Assembly: GCA_963827735.1 (NCBI GenBank)
Contig: CAWHBO010000002.1
Span: 62,001 to 126,000 of the forward strand
Length of the DNA: 64,000 nucleotides
Origin: CAWHBO01 sp963827735
GTDB taxonomy: Bacteria > Patescibacteriota > Patescibacteriia > Patescibacteriales > UBA12075
Direction of reading: 5' to 3'
The notes beneath the pieces are model-generated. The model was not told where the DNA came from. It made no database searches and was given only the letters and a program-made list of their open reading frames with translations. Of the stretch, positions 7,033-14,792 are shown one piece after another. Made by a program: the position numbers and the translations under genes. Every line of letters begins with the position of its first letter. Position 1 is the first letter of the stretch.

Positions 7033-9285
7033 CTATTTCTCAAAATCCAAAATCTTGTTTCTGATCTCGCTGTTATCCGGATTTAAATTTAAAACTTTTT
7101 TGTAATATGCCAAGGCCTCAGCGCCTTTACCTTGCCATTCCAGGGAAAGGCCGAGGCTGTAAAGCGCGTTGGCGTTAAGCGGAGAGAAGGCAATCACTTC
7201 GCGAAATTTTTCTTCCGCCTTGGTGTAATTTCTCATGTTAAAATAAACCATTCCGATTTTATACAATGAATTCACATCCCCCGGCTCAGGCGAGATGCTT
7301 TCCAAAGCTTTTGCAGCTTCTTCGTTTTTCCCTTCACTGGAGATCAGCCCGGCGAAAGCCAAGGCGGCTTCGCCATATCCAGGCTTCAAATTTAACGCTT
7401 CCCTGAGGACCGCTTCCGCTTTTGCTGAATCTCCGCTTCTTACATATAATTTCCCAAGTTCCGAAAGCAAAACGGGATTGGTCGGTTCCAATCGGCGCGC
7501 TTCGGCAAAGGTGGCCGCAGCCAAGGGCGCGCTGGCGGAAGAGTATTCGGAAAAATCACGGTAGATGGAAGCGAGCGTTTCGTAAGGAACGACGGAAAAA
7601 GGCGCAGCCTTGATGGCAGACTTGGCATAACCGATGGCATTGTTCATCAAAATTTCCGTTTGGCCTTGGTTTTCTTTTCCGCCCTTGCCGGCTTCCAAAA
7701 GCGCTTTTTGAGCAGACAATTTTGCCAACGCGACCAGGTACCGGGACTGTCCGGGATGCATGCGGTCAGCTTTCATATATAAATCCTCTTTTGCCAAAAT
7801 GTCTTGGCCATAAAAAGCTCTTTGGTAATCGGCTTCCGCTATCAGAAATTTTATGCCGAATCCGAGGAATATCAGCTGGCCGATCAAGAGCGCGGCCAAA
7901 CCAGCGTATGTGTAAACCCACCGGTTCTCCGGAATGATAACGGTCCGCGATTGGAGTTTTTTGAATAATATTATCTTGTGCTTCTCGGAAGAGATGGACA
8001 AGAAAGATAAAAAGACAAATAAGAAAAATAAGAGGATAATATTTTGAGAGTAAAAAATTTGCAGGAATATCAAGACGGATATGACGGCAAAAATGCCTTT
8101 GAAAATTTCGGCTTCATCGTTTGGCTCGCCGGCAACTGCCGCGGACATTTTTTTATAGATCTTAAACGAACAAAACAGGATAGAAAATAGCAAAAACAAA
8201 TAAGCCGAGAACCCAATAATGCCTGATGAAATGATAATATCTCCGGCAAACGAGAAGCCTTTGTTGAAACGCATGTTCCACCATGGCAAACTGTTCATCT
8301 CTTGTCCGCGATAAATTGAAAAGGCTGTTGGGTATGTTTCGCCGCCTTGGCCGAGCCAAGGGTTGTTTTTTACGCTTTCCTTTATGACATGCAAGCTGTT
8401 TGGCAAGTCCAGCTGGAAATTAATCGCTTGCCTGTGGCTTAAGCCCGAAAATTGGCCGGACACGGTATAATTCAAAGTTAAAAAAATAACTGAAAGGCCA
8501 GCCAGCAATATCAGCTCTTTTGATCGGGATTTCTTTACACCTTTCCCGAGCGGAGAAAAGCCGAGGCCCAAAATTATGAAAGCGCCCGCAAAAACGCACC
8601 ACCAAGCAATGAAAAAATTTATCAGCATCAAAAAAAATAAGCCCAAAACCCAGGTTAATCTTATAAAAGAAATATTTTTAAAAAATTTTTCCGGCCGCGC
8701 AAAAACAAAAGCTAGAACCAAGACGCTCATCACCGCCAGATAAACTGACAGGTCTTCAAAGGAACCAAGAGCGGAATTTATGATCTTGAAAACCAGAGAA
8801 TCACCGGTCCAAAATCCGAACCACTGGCCCAAAGTCGCAAAAAGAAGCGCCCACACGATACCGCAATAAGTCACGACCAAAACTTTTATGATTTCAAAAA
8901 TTCCATTTTCATCTTTGACATAATTTATCACAAAATAAAAAAGCAAAAGAAGATTTATGATCGTAAAAATCGGCAACGCCATTAGAACGGGACTGCCAAA
9001 AAAAGCCGCAAACTTGTCCAAACCGAAAATGCCGGAAATCATGCACGTTAAAAGAAATACAGCTAAGGGTAGATCAAGAAAAGATTTTTTAAAATCGTAC
9101 TCGCCTTTTCTGAATCTATAAAAAGCGTATACCATAAACAGAAACGGAGTGATGAACCAAAACAGATAAGATTTGGAAAAAGCATCCATACTGGAGGAAC
9201 CCAGGTTGAATGGTAAAAAAAATAACGGCAGAATCGCAATCAGGCTGTAAAAAAATATTTTCATAAATTTTTTAAACATCTTCAC
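7033..9285 (-). CDS. O-antigen ligase/polymerase-like membrane protein with TPR domain
   Basis: 750 residues. The N-terminal ~440 residues form about a dozen membrane helices with the signature loop of the O-antigen ligase (WaaL/Wzy-like) superfamily: 'NNPWLGQGGETYPTAFSIYRG' and 'SSGIIGFSAYLFLL'. After a further helix (~455-480), residues ~490-750 contain tetratricopeptide repeats ('PTNPVLLSELGKLYVRSGDSAKAEAVLREAL', 'NALYSLGLSLEWQGKGAEALAYYKKVLNLNP'). Proteins with this layout in CPR and other bacteria are thought to ligate or polymerise surface glycans or glycosylate pilins; the substrate is unknown. It overlaps the upstream AI-2E-family gene by 14 bp, so the two are co-transcribed. Confidence 0.8.
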   Translation of the reverse strand: MKMFKKFMKIFFYSLIAILPLFFLPFNLGSSSMDAFSKSYLFWFITPFLFMVYAFYRFRKGEYDFKKSFLDLPLAVFLLTCMISGIFGLDKFAAFFGSPVLMALPIFTIINLLLLFYFVINYVKDENGIFEIIKVLVVTYCGIVWALLFATLGQWFGFWTGDSLVFKIINSALGSFEDLSVYLAVMSVLVLAFVFARPEKFFKNISFIRLTWVLGLFFLMLINFFIAWWCVFAGAFIILGLGFSPLGKGVKKSRSKELILLAGLSVIFLTLNYTVSGQFSGLSHRQAINFQLDLPNSLHVIKESVKNNPWLGQGGETYPTAFSIYRGQEMNSLPWWNMRFNKGFSFAGDIIISSGIIGFSAYLFLLFSILFCSFKIYKKMSAAVAGEPNDEAEIFKGIFAVISVLIFLQIFYSQNIILLFFLFVFLSFLSISSEKHKIILFKKLQSRTVIIPENRWVYTYAGLAALLIGQLIFLGFGIKFLIAEADYQRAFYGQDILAKEDLYMKADRMHPGQSRYLVALAKLSAQKALLEAGKGGKENQGQTEILMNNAIGYAKSAIKAAPFSVVPYETLASIYRDFSEYSSASAPLAAATFAEARRLEPTNPVLLSELGKLYVRSGDSAKAEAVLREALNLKPGYGEAALAFAGLISSEGKNEEAAKALESISPEPGDVNSLYKIGMVYFNMRNYTKAEEKFREVIAFSPLNANALYSLGLSLEWQGKGAEALAYYKKVLNLNPDNSEIRNKILDFEK

Positions 9286-10318
9286 TCACTTTTTCAAATA
9301 TATCATGATACACAACCATAACGGCCGTAACAACCGGTATGGAAAGGACGGCGCCGATGATTCCTCCGATCTTAAAACCGATAAGGAGCACCGCAATGCT
9401 GACGATCGGATTCAGCCCGACGACCCGTTGCATCACTTTGGGAACGATAAGATTATTTTCCATAACCTGTATCACGTAATAAAATATGATTACAAACAAA
9501 GCCAAGATAGGCTTCTGAGAAAAAGCCAAAAAGATTGCCGGTATGGAGGCCAAAATCGGCCCCAAATACGGGACAAACTCCGTCAGTCCGGCAATGAGCG
9601 CCAAGACCAGCGCGTATTTGACTCCCAAAATACTCAGCAAGATGTATATCAGCGTAAATATTATAAAAGAAAGAATCAACTGCCCCCTCAGCCACAGCCC
9701 GATCTTCTGTTGGATCTCGTTGGCAAGCCGCATCACTTTTTCCTGATGCTTTTGCGGAGTGATGGACCAGATGACTTTTTTCATGGCGCTCTCCTCCACC
9801 ACCATATAAAAAGTTATCACCAGAATCAGGAAGAATGTAAAAACCCCGCCGACAAAACCGGAAATTTTGGCAAAGACGGTTTGGAAAGTTCCGACCAGCT
9901 CGGGATATGTTTCGGAAGACAGCAGAAAGCTGTTCCAGACCGAATCAAATGAAGAAATGCCTTTCAGCGCCTCAATCCCTGATCTGATCTTTTCTGAAAC
10001 AAACGGATACTGTCCGGACAAATCCCCCACCTGCTGAATTATCGGCGGTATGATGAGAAGCATGATGCCGGAGATGACCAAAAATGTAATGAGATATATC
10101 AAAATCATGCTGACCGGCCTGGGTATTTTTTTGCGCTTAAGAAATACCACCCAGGGATCAAAAGCGCTGGCCAAAACCAAAGAAATAAACAAGATGGCCA
10201 GAATCTGCCGGATCTGAAACAAAAAATAACACAAAATCAAAACCAAGACGATCTTGATGATCCCGTAAGCGGTGATGTTTATGTAGATGGGGTTTTTGGA
10301 TGTGTTTGGGGCGGACAT
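9272..10318 (-). CDS. AI-2E family transporter (PerM/TqsA-like)
   Basis: A 348-residue integral membrane protein with about eight helices and the family pattern: an N-terminal two-helix block ('FQIRQILAILFISLVLASAF'), a soluble central segment (~90-150), and the C-terminal signature 'LALIAGLTEFVPYLGPILASIPA' and 'VMENNLIVPKVMQRVVGLNPIVSI'. The family exports small molecules such as autoinducer-2, and some members are sodium/proton antiporters; substrate specificity cannot be read here. It is translationally coupled to the O-antigen-ligase-like gene. Confidence 0.9.
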   Translation of the reverse strand: MSAPNTSKNPIYINITAYGIIKIVLVLILCYFLFQIRQILAILFISLVLASAFDPWVVFLKRKKIPRPVSMILIYLITFLVISGIMLLIIPPIIQQVGDLSGQYPFVSEKIRSGIEALKGISSFDSVWNSFLLSSETYPELVGTFQTVFAKISGFVGGVFTFFLILVITFYMVVEESAMKKVIWSITPQKHQEKVMRLANEIQQKIGLWLRGQLILSFIIFTLIYILLSILGVKYALVLALIAGLTEFVPYLGPILASIPAIFLAFSQKPILALFVIIFYYVIQVMENNLIVPKVMQRVVGLNPIVSIAVLLIGFKIGGIIGAVLSIPVVTAVMVVYHDIFEKVSEDV

Positions 10319-10355
10319 GGGACGTTGAATTTGTTAGCACTAAATAAAATACATA

Positions 10356-10514
10356 AACTCCAAATAACAAGCACCAAATTTCAAATAAATTCAAATTTCA
10401 AAAAATCAAATCCGAAACTTTTATTATATAATATTTTTAAAAAAATATTGTTTTAAATTTTGAATTTGGTATTTTGAATTTATTTGTTTTTTGGAATTTG
10501 TTATTTGTATTTTA
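10356..10514. repeat. AT-rich inverted repeat in the 10319-10693 intergenic region
   Basis: Left arm (10356-10421) of CAAATTTC-type words and right arm (10450-10514) of GAATTTGG/TTATTTG words flank an A/T centre. It belongs to the same family as 4949-5075. The rest of this 375-bp gap holds the purB leader described separately. Confidence 0.7.
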
Positions 10515-10570
10515 TTCAAATTATATCTAAAGTATACAATATATGTGGGTTTTAATCAATTTTTTGCTGC

Positions 10571-10647
10571 TTGATTTTTTTACGATTTTAAGCTAACATA
10601 TACAAAAAGAAACAGGAGGGGCTAAACTTACACAGTTTAGCTTTTTT
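10571..10647 (+). promoter_or_regulatory. purB leader with intrinsic terminator (possible attenuator)
   Basis: A weak promoter (TTGATT 10571-10576, 17 bp, TAACAT) precedes a perfect 8-bp hairpin, GCTAAACT (10621-10628) with AGTTTAGC (10634-10641), followed by TTTTTT, all before purB at 10694. An upstream AAGCTAA (10590-10596) could pair with the 3' half of the terminator and act as an antiterminator. A second possible -10 (TATAAT, 10660-10665) lies after the terminator, so purB could also be started downstream. No known purine riboswitch core was recognised. Confidence 0.45.
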
Positions 10648-10693
10648 GCTCCTTTAAAATATAATATTAACCTTTAAGACGGAAGGAAGGAAA

Positions 10694-12142
10694 ATGAACG
10701 ATAAAAGAAAAAAAACGAACCCTAGTGTTTTGTCAGAAAGATACGCTACATCCGCCATAAATGAAATTTTCTCTGAATTCAGGAGAAACCAGATGGAAAG
10801 AGACTTCTGGATTATGGTGCTGAAAAGCGAAAAAGGACAAGGGGTCGATATCTCTCAAGATGATATCGACAAATTTATTGCCGCCAAAGATGACATTGAT
10901 CTTGACCGTATAAAAGAGATTGAAGCAGAAAGCAGGCACGATATCAATGCCAAAATCAAAGCCTTTGTTGAAAAAGCGGGAGCGAAAGAAATCATTCACC
11001 GGCCGCTGACTTCGAGAGATCTGTCAGATAACATTGATCAGGCGCAAATCATTCTTGCATCCAAGGTGATATTCGGCAAATTCATTTCAATACTGAGGTA
11101 TTTCATTGAAAAAGCTATCCTCTACAATGAAATTCCAATCGCCGGACGATCCCATGACAAACCGGCACAACCGATTCTCTTGGGCAAACGTTTTGCCATG
11201 TGGGCAGAGGAATTGTTGATACATCTGCTCAACTTTGAAAAATTCCTTGCTAACTATCCTTTGCGAGGAATCAAAGGGCCGATGGGAACTCAGTCTGATA
11301 TGCTTAATCTTTTGGGTGACCATGAGAAAGTCAAATGGCTTGAACAAGACATCGCTAACGAAATGGGCTTTACCAACGTTATGATATGTCCAGGACAAGT
11401 ATACCCCAGATCTCTGGATTTTGCGCTTTTTTCTCATCTTTTGAATTTAGCCTGCGCTTGCGGCAGTTTTGCCACAACCATGAGATTGATGTCCGGACTT
11501 GATTTGGCCACAGAAGGATTTAAAAAAGGCCAAGTTGGTTCGACGGCTATGCCGCACAAGCAGAACCCCCGCAGTTCGGAAAGAATCTGCGGTTTCGTCA
11601 ACCTGATCAAAATGTACACATACGGAATTTCCCTAAATGCCGGAAATCAATGGAATGAGGGCGATGTTTCCTGTTCAGTTTTAAGGCGCGTTTGTATTGA
11701 AGAAATGTTTTACGCCTGTGATGGTTTGTGCGAAACCACACTAACGGTTCTGAACGAGATGGGAATTTATGAAGGCATGATTCAAAAAGAACTGGAGCGC
11801 TTGCTCCCCTTCTTGGCTACGACCAAGATATTGAATCTGGCTTGCAAAAAAGGATTGGGCCGCGAACAAGCGCATGAGATCATCAAAGACCAAACAACCA
11901 AAATGGCAGAAAGAATCAAATCTGAAGGCGCTGACGCCAGTGACTTCCCGAGGCAATTGGCAAATTGTGAGGAATTTGTTCAGGCCGGTATTACCAAGGA
12001 TGATATCCAAACGGAAATTCAAAGCCAACTAGCCGTCATAAAAAAAGAGAAAGAACAAATCATCAGCACGCTAACTGCCGCAAATTTGCTGATAAGACGC
12101 TATCCTAGAGAAGCTATGTACGAACCGGAAGAGATTTTGTAA
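10694..12142 (+). CDS. purB: Adenylosuccinate lyase PurB
   Basis: A 482-residue member of the fumarase/aspartase superfamily. It has the family signature loop 'GSTAMPHKQNPRSSERICG' (residues ~277-295), 'PLTSRDLSDN' for the substrate-binding TS-D region and 'PIAGRSHDKPAQP' for the T-x-x-Q-x-A-type region. It catalyses SAICAR to AICAR plus fumarate and adenylosuccinate to AMP plus fumarate. A good ribosome-binding site (GGAAGGAAGG) precedes ATG. It is first in the purB-purE-purC operon and is preceded by a possible attenuator. Confidence 0.92.
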   Translation: MNDKRKKTNPSVLSERYATSAINEIFSEFRRNQMERDFWIMVLKSEKGQGVDISQDDIDKFIAAKDDIDLDRIKEIEAESRHDINAKIKAFVEKAGAKEIIHRPLTSRDLSDNIDQAQIILASKVIFGKFISILRYFIEKAILYNEIPIAGRSHDKPAQPILLGKRFAMWAEELLIHLLNFEKFLANYPLRGIKGPMGTQSDMLNLLGDHEKVKWLEQDIANEMGFTNVMICPGQVYPRSLDFALFSHLLNLACACGSFATTMRLMSGLDLATEGFKKGQVGSTAMPHKQNPRSSERICGFVNLIKMYTYGISLNAGNQWNEGDVSCSVLRRVCIEEMFYACDGLCETTLTVLNEMGIYEGMIQKELERLLPFLATTKILNLACKKGLGREQAHEIIKDQTTKMAERIKSEGADASDFPRQLANCEEFVQAGITKDDIQTEIQSQLAVIKKEKEQIISTLTAANLLIRRYPREAMYEPEEIL

Positions 12143-12180
12143 CTAAACCGTAAACCTTTAAACACCGAAAGGAGACACAA

Positions 12181-12702
12181 ATGATACAAGTTCTGATTAT
12201 TTCTGGAAGCAAGACAGATGAAGACATTATTATAAAATCTGGCATACTTGATGTTTTGCAGGCGCTTGGCATCAAATGGAAATTGCATTATATTTCCGCG
12301 CATCGCAATCCGGATGATTTGCGGGAAAAATGCTTATCAGCCATTGAAGAGGGAGTAAAAGTTATAATTGCTGTGGCAGGGATGATGCCCGGATTACCAG
12401 GATCAGTTGCCGGCTGGGTTCTTCCCCGCATTATCACTCTAGGTGTCGTTCTTGATTCAGGTCCTATAAAGGGGAAGCACACGATTGCGACCGCAATTTC
12501 AATGCCATCGGGCGTACCCTTGCCTTATGTCGGGATTGGCGAAGCAGGCTTAAAAAATGCTGCCTTAACTGCCGCCCTGATACTTTCCGTGGGTAATCAG
12601 GAAATGGCCAAAAAACTTTCTGAATATTGGAAAGATAACAACAAAAAAGCGACTTTTGATGCAATGTCATCAGAAACATACAAAAAACCCTTACAGGCAT
12701 GA
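12181..12702 (+). CDS. purE: PurE-like phosphoribosylaminoimidazole carboxylase/mutase
   Basis: 173 residues, the usual PurE length. Key matches are 'VLIISGSKTDED' (usual MGSxSD), 'HYISAHRNPDDL' with the catalytic SAHR histidine, and 'AISMPSGVPLPYVGIGEAGLKNAALTAALIL' (usual QMPxGxPV-x-IGxxGAxNAAL). PurE converts N5-CAIR (class I) or AIR plus CO2 (class II) to CAIR. The second substrate loop, normally AGGAAHLPG, reads 'AGMMPGLPG' and so lacks the conserved histidine; class cannot be assigned. No purK is in the window. SD-preceded start, 38 bp after purB. Confidence 0.85.
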   Translation: MIQVLIISGSKTDEDIIIKSGILDVLQALGIKWKLHYISAHRNPDDLREKCLSAIEEGVKVIIAVAGMMPGLPGSVAGWVLPRIITLGVVLDSGPIKGKHTIATAISMPSGVPLPYVGIGEAGLKNAALTAALILSVGNQEMAKKLSEYWKDNNKKATFDAMSSETYKKPLQA

Positions 12703-12719
12703 TTGAAAGGAGATAACCA

Positions 12720-13640
12720 ATGACAGTACCTTATGAACTAATCAAAAAAGGCAGTGCTAAGAATATTCTTTATATTGACGATAGCACAATCGGATTTCGG
12801 GCTCTTAATACGTTTTCAGTTTTCGATGTCGGTAGAGCGGAAGATGAAATCCCTGGCAAAGCCCAAGCGATTACGGCCTGCGCTGTAAAAAGCTTTCAGA
12901 TTGCAGAAAAGATCGGGGTACCAACCCATTTCGTTGAACAGATTGATAATTTCACGATCAGGGTAAAAAAGGCTAAAATCATAACGAACCGATACATAGC
13001 GGGAGATGAAGGTAACTACGTAGTCCCTGTAGAATTCATTTATCGTTTATTCGTTGCTGGCAGCATTGATCGAGCTTTCCGGGAAGGCACGAAAAACCCT
13101 GAAGATTACGGCCTGCTGGCAGGAAAAATACCAGCTGTCGGCACCCCATTCCCCAATGTCGTTCATCATCCCACAACTAAATTCGAAGATATCGACAGGG
13201 ACTTAACGAACGATGAATTATGCTTGATGGCAGGTATCACCATGAAAGACCTGGCTGAATTCTGGTCAATTGTCGATCATGTAATTGGCGCCGTGCGGCT
13301 GGAAATGGCAAACGCCGGTTTCGCGCTTTTGGACGGCAAACTTGAGATGATAATGACGAAGAATCGCCAGAAAGAAATCGCTGATGTCTTCTGCACTCCT
13401 GATGAAGACAGACCGGTTCCTTTAGCGGACTTGAATAAGGGGAATGTGATCCATTACTCGAAAGAATTTCTCCGTCAAACTTTTATTGAAATGGGCTACT
13501 TTACAAAACTTAAAGAAGCTCGCAACAACAGGCAACCAGACCCGCCGATACCGAGGTTACCAAAAGATGTTATTGAGGAAGTTAGCAGGCGCTATATCGC
13601 GGTAGCCGAAGCTTATTCCGGGACAAAAATCACAATATAG
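12720..13640 (+). CDS. purC: SAICAR synthetase PurC
   Basis: 306 residues with PurC features in order: 'KKGSAKNILYI' (the KGK-V-Y ATP loop), 'FSVFDVGRAEDEIPGKAQA' (usual SAFD...IPGKG), 'VPVEFIYRLFVAGS' (usual VE-VVR-Y-x-GS) and 'HHPTTKFEDIDRDLT' (usual PSTKxExHD). It joins aspartate to CAIR with ATP to give SAICAR, the substrate of PurB. The start follows GAAAGGAGATAACCA, 17 bp after purE. The three genes cover CAIR to AICAR as consecutive steps; no other purine genes lie nearby. Confidence 0.9.
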   Translation: MTVPYELIKKGSAKNILYIDDSTIGFRALNTFSVFDVGRAEDEIPGKAQAITACAVKSFQIAEKIGVPTHFVEQIDNFTIRVKKAKIITNRYIAGDEGNYVVPVEFIYRLFVAGSIDRAFREGTKNPEDYGLLAGKIPAVGTPFPNVVHHPTTKFEDIDRDLTNDELCLMAGITMKDLAEFWSIVDHVIGAVRLEMANAGFALLDGKLEMIMTKNRQKEIADVFCTPDEDRPVPLADLNKGNVIHYSKEFLRQTFIEMGYFTKLKEARNNRQPDPPIPRLPKDVIEEVSRRYIAVAEAYSGTKITI

Positions 13641-13661
13641 CTTGTTAATTCCAAACATAAA

Positions 13662-13707
13662 AGCACCGGCCCTTTCGCAAGAAAGGCAAACCGGTGCTAA
13701 TTTTTTT
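13662..13707 (+). terminator. Intrinsic terminator of the pur operon
   Basis: AGCACCGG (13662-13669) pairs with CCGGTGCT (13691-13698), with an inner CCTTTC/GAAAGG hairpin, then a T7 run. It separates convergent genes. Confidence 0.88.
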
Positions 13708-13721
13708 ACATAAAAAATAAA

Positions 13722-14468
13722 CTACTTTTTCTTAGAACGGGCGATGGCTTCTCTGGCCAAAGCTTTGATAAATTTCTGATTATCAGACGACCAGATTTTC
13801 GCAAATTCAGGATGAACTAACAAGTATTCAAACTCCCAATCATGCATAAAGTCGATGTTATCTCTTCCACAATTTATCCCATAACCGCGCAAATGTTTCA
13901 CGTTGTGGATCTGTTTATCACAACGAATGATCACCATGCCATCATCATGAAATCTGCTGACAACCGTACCGGAAACAAAATCCTGTTTAACCAAAATTTT
14001 TACCGCTTTCCTGATCATTCCTAAAAAGTATATAACCTTTTCACCTTTGTTAAAATACTTTGGCGACCGAAAAGCGGGGTAGCTTGGTTTTTTTTCCGCC
14101 AACTCTTTCATTCCGGAAAGTTTGCGTATTTTTCTGTTGATCTTGTTTTTCTCTTCCTTAACTACATCAAGGGCTTTTTGCATTTCGGAAACCAACTGCA
14201 CTGTTTTCTGGCTAAGATTTTTTTTCTTCGACCACTCCTTGGCTTGATCAAGATCATTTTGCGCAAATTTCAGCTTTTTGATTATCAATCTGATTTCCAG
14301 TCGCCAGATCCGAATCATTTCCTGGATCGTATCTTGGCCTAAGTCAATGAGATCCTGAACGGTTTTTTTAACGATTTCCCAATCTCTCGGAATGGGGACC
14401 GGAATCAATTCATTGGCATCCGCCATTTCATCGCCTGGTATAAAACGCCACTTGCTCTTTACGGACAT
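13722..14468 (-). CDS. Hypothetical protein with coiled-coil N-terminal half
   Basis: A 248-residue soluble protein I do not recognise. Residues ~30-125 are highly charged and helical ('IRLIIKKLKFAQNDLDQAKEWSKKK', 'EKNKINRKIRKLSGM'), consistent with a coiled coil. The C-terminal half looks globular ('DFVSGTVVSRFHDDGMVIIRCDKQIHNVKHLRGYG') and ends in a basic tail. A strong SD (AAGGAGG, 7 nt from ATG) supports the start. It is convergent with purC and shares its terminator region. Confidence 0.65.
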   Translation of the reverse strand: MSVKSKWRFIPGDEMADANELIPVPIPRDWEIVKKTVQDLIDLGQDTIQEMIRIWRLEIRLIIKKLKFAQNDLDQAKEWSKKKNLSQKTVQLVSEMQKALDVVKEEKNKINRKIRKLSGMKELAEKKPSYPAFRSPKYFNKGEKVIYFLGMIRKAVKILVKQDFVSGTVVSRFHDDGMVIIRCDKQIHNVKHLRGYGINCGRDNIDFMHDWEFEYLLVHPEFAKIWSSDNQKFIKALAREAIARSKKK

Positions 14469-14603
14469 ATCGTCCTCCTTGTTCGGGATGACCTATTTAC
14501 AGATCATTTCCTCCCGCTTTGAAAAATTGTTTATGATATTGATTGTGAAAAGGGCTGTTTTGATTTTTGATATTAGCATAAATAGGCTTAATGTCAAGCC
14601 TAA

Positions 14604-14713
14604 ACATTCAATGATCAATAACCAATATTCAATAAATATTCAATTTTTTAATATTCAATGAATATTTGAATATTGAGTATTTATTGAATATTGAGCATTG
14701 AGTATTGATCATT
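14604..14713. repeat. AATATTCAAT-word inverted repeat in the 14469-14792 gap
   Basis: The left part uses CAATATTCAATAA-type words and the right part the complementary TTGAATATTGAG words; the ends (ATGATCAATA and TATTGATCAT) match. Related to 34741-34851 and 39572-39690. The rest of the gap is the groEL terminator and an AT-rich leader of the 13722 gene. Confidence 0.75.
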
Positions 14714-14729
14714 AAAAAATATTTTCTAC

Positions 14730-14766
14730 AAAACAAAAACAGCGCAGAAATCTGCGCCGTTTTTAT
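14730..14766 (-). terminator. Intrinsic terminator of groES-groEL
   Basis: GCGCAGA (14742-14748) and TCTGCGC (14751-14757) form the stem. On the minus strand it is followed by GTTTTTGTTTTG; a T run is also present on the plus strand. Confidence 0.85.
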
Positions 14767-14792
14767 TATAATAATAAATTATAACTAATCCC

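Noticed and set aside
10513..10690. Purine riboswitch upstream of purB
   Set aside because: The conserved purine-aptamer core and its two interacting loops were not recognisable; only the terminator hairpin is clear.
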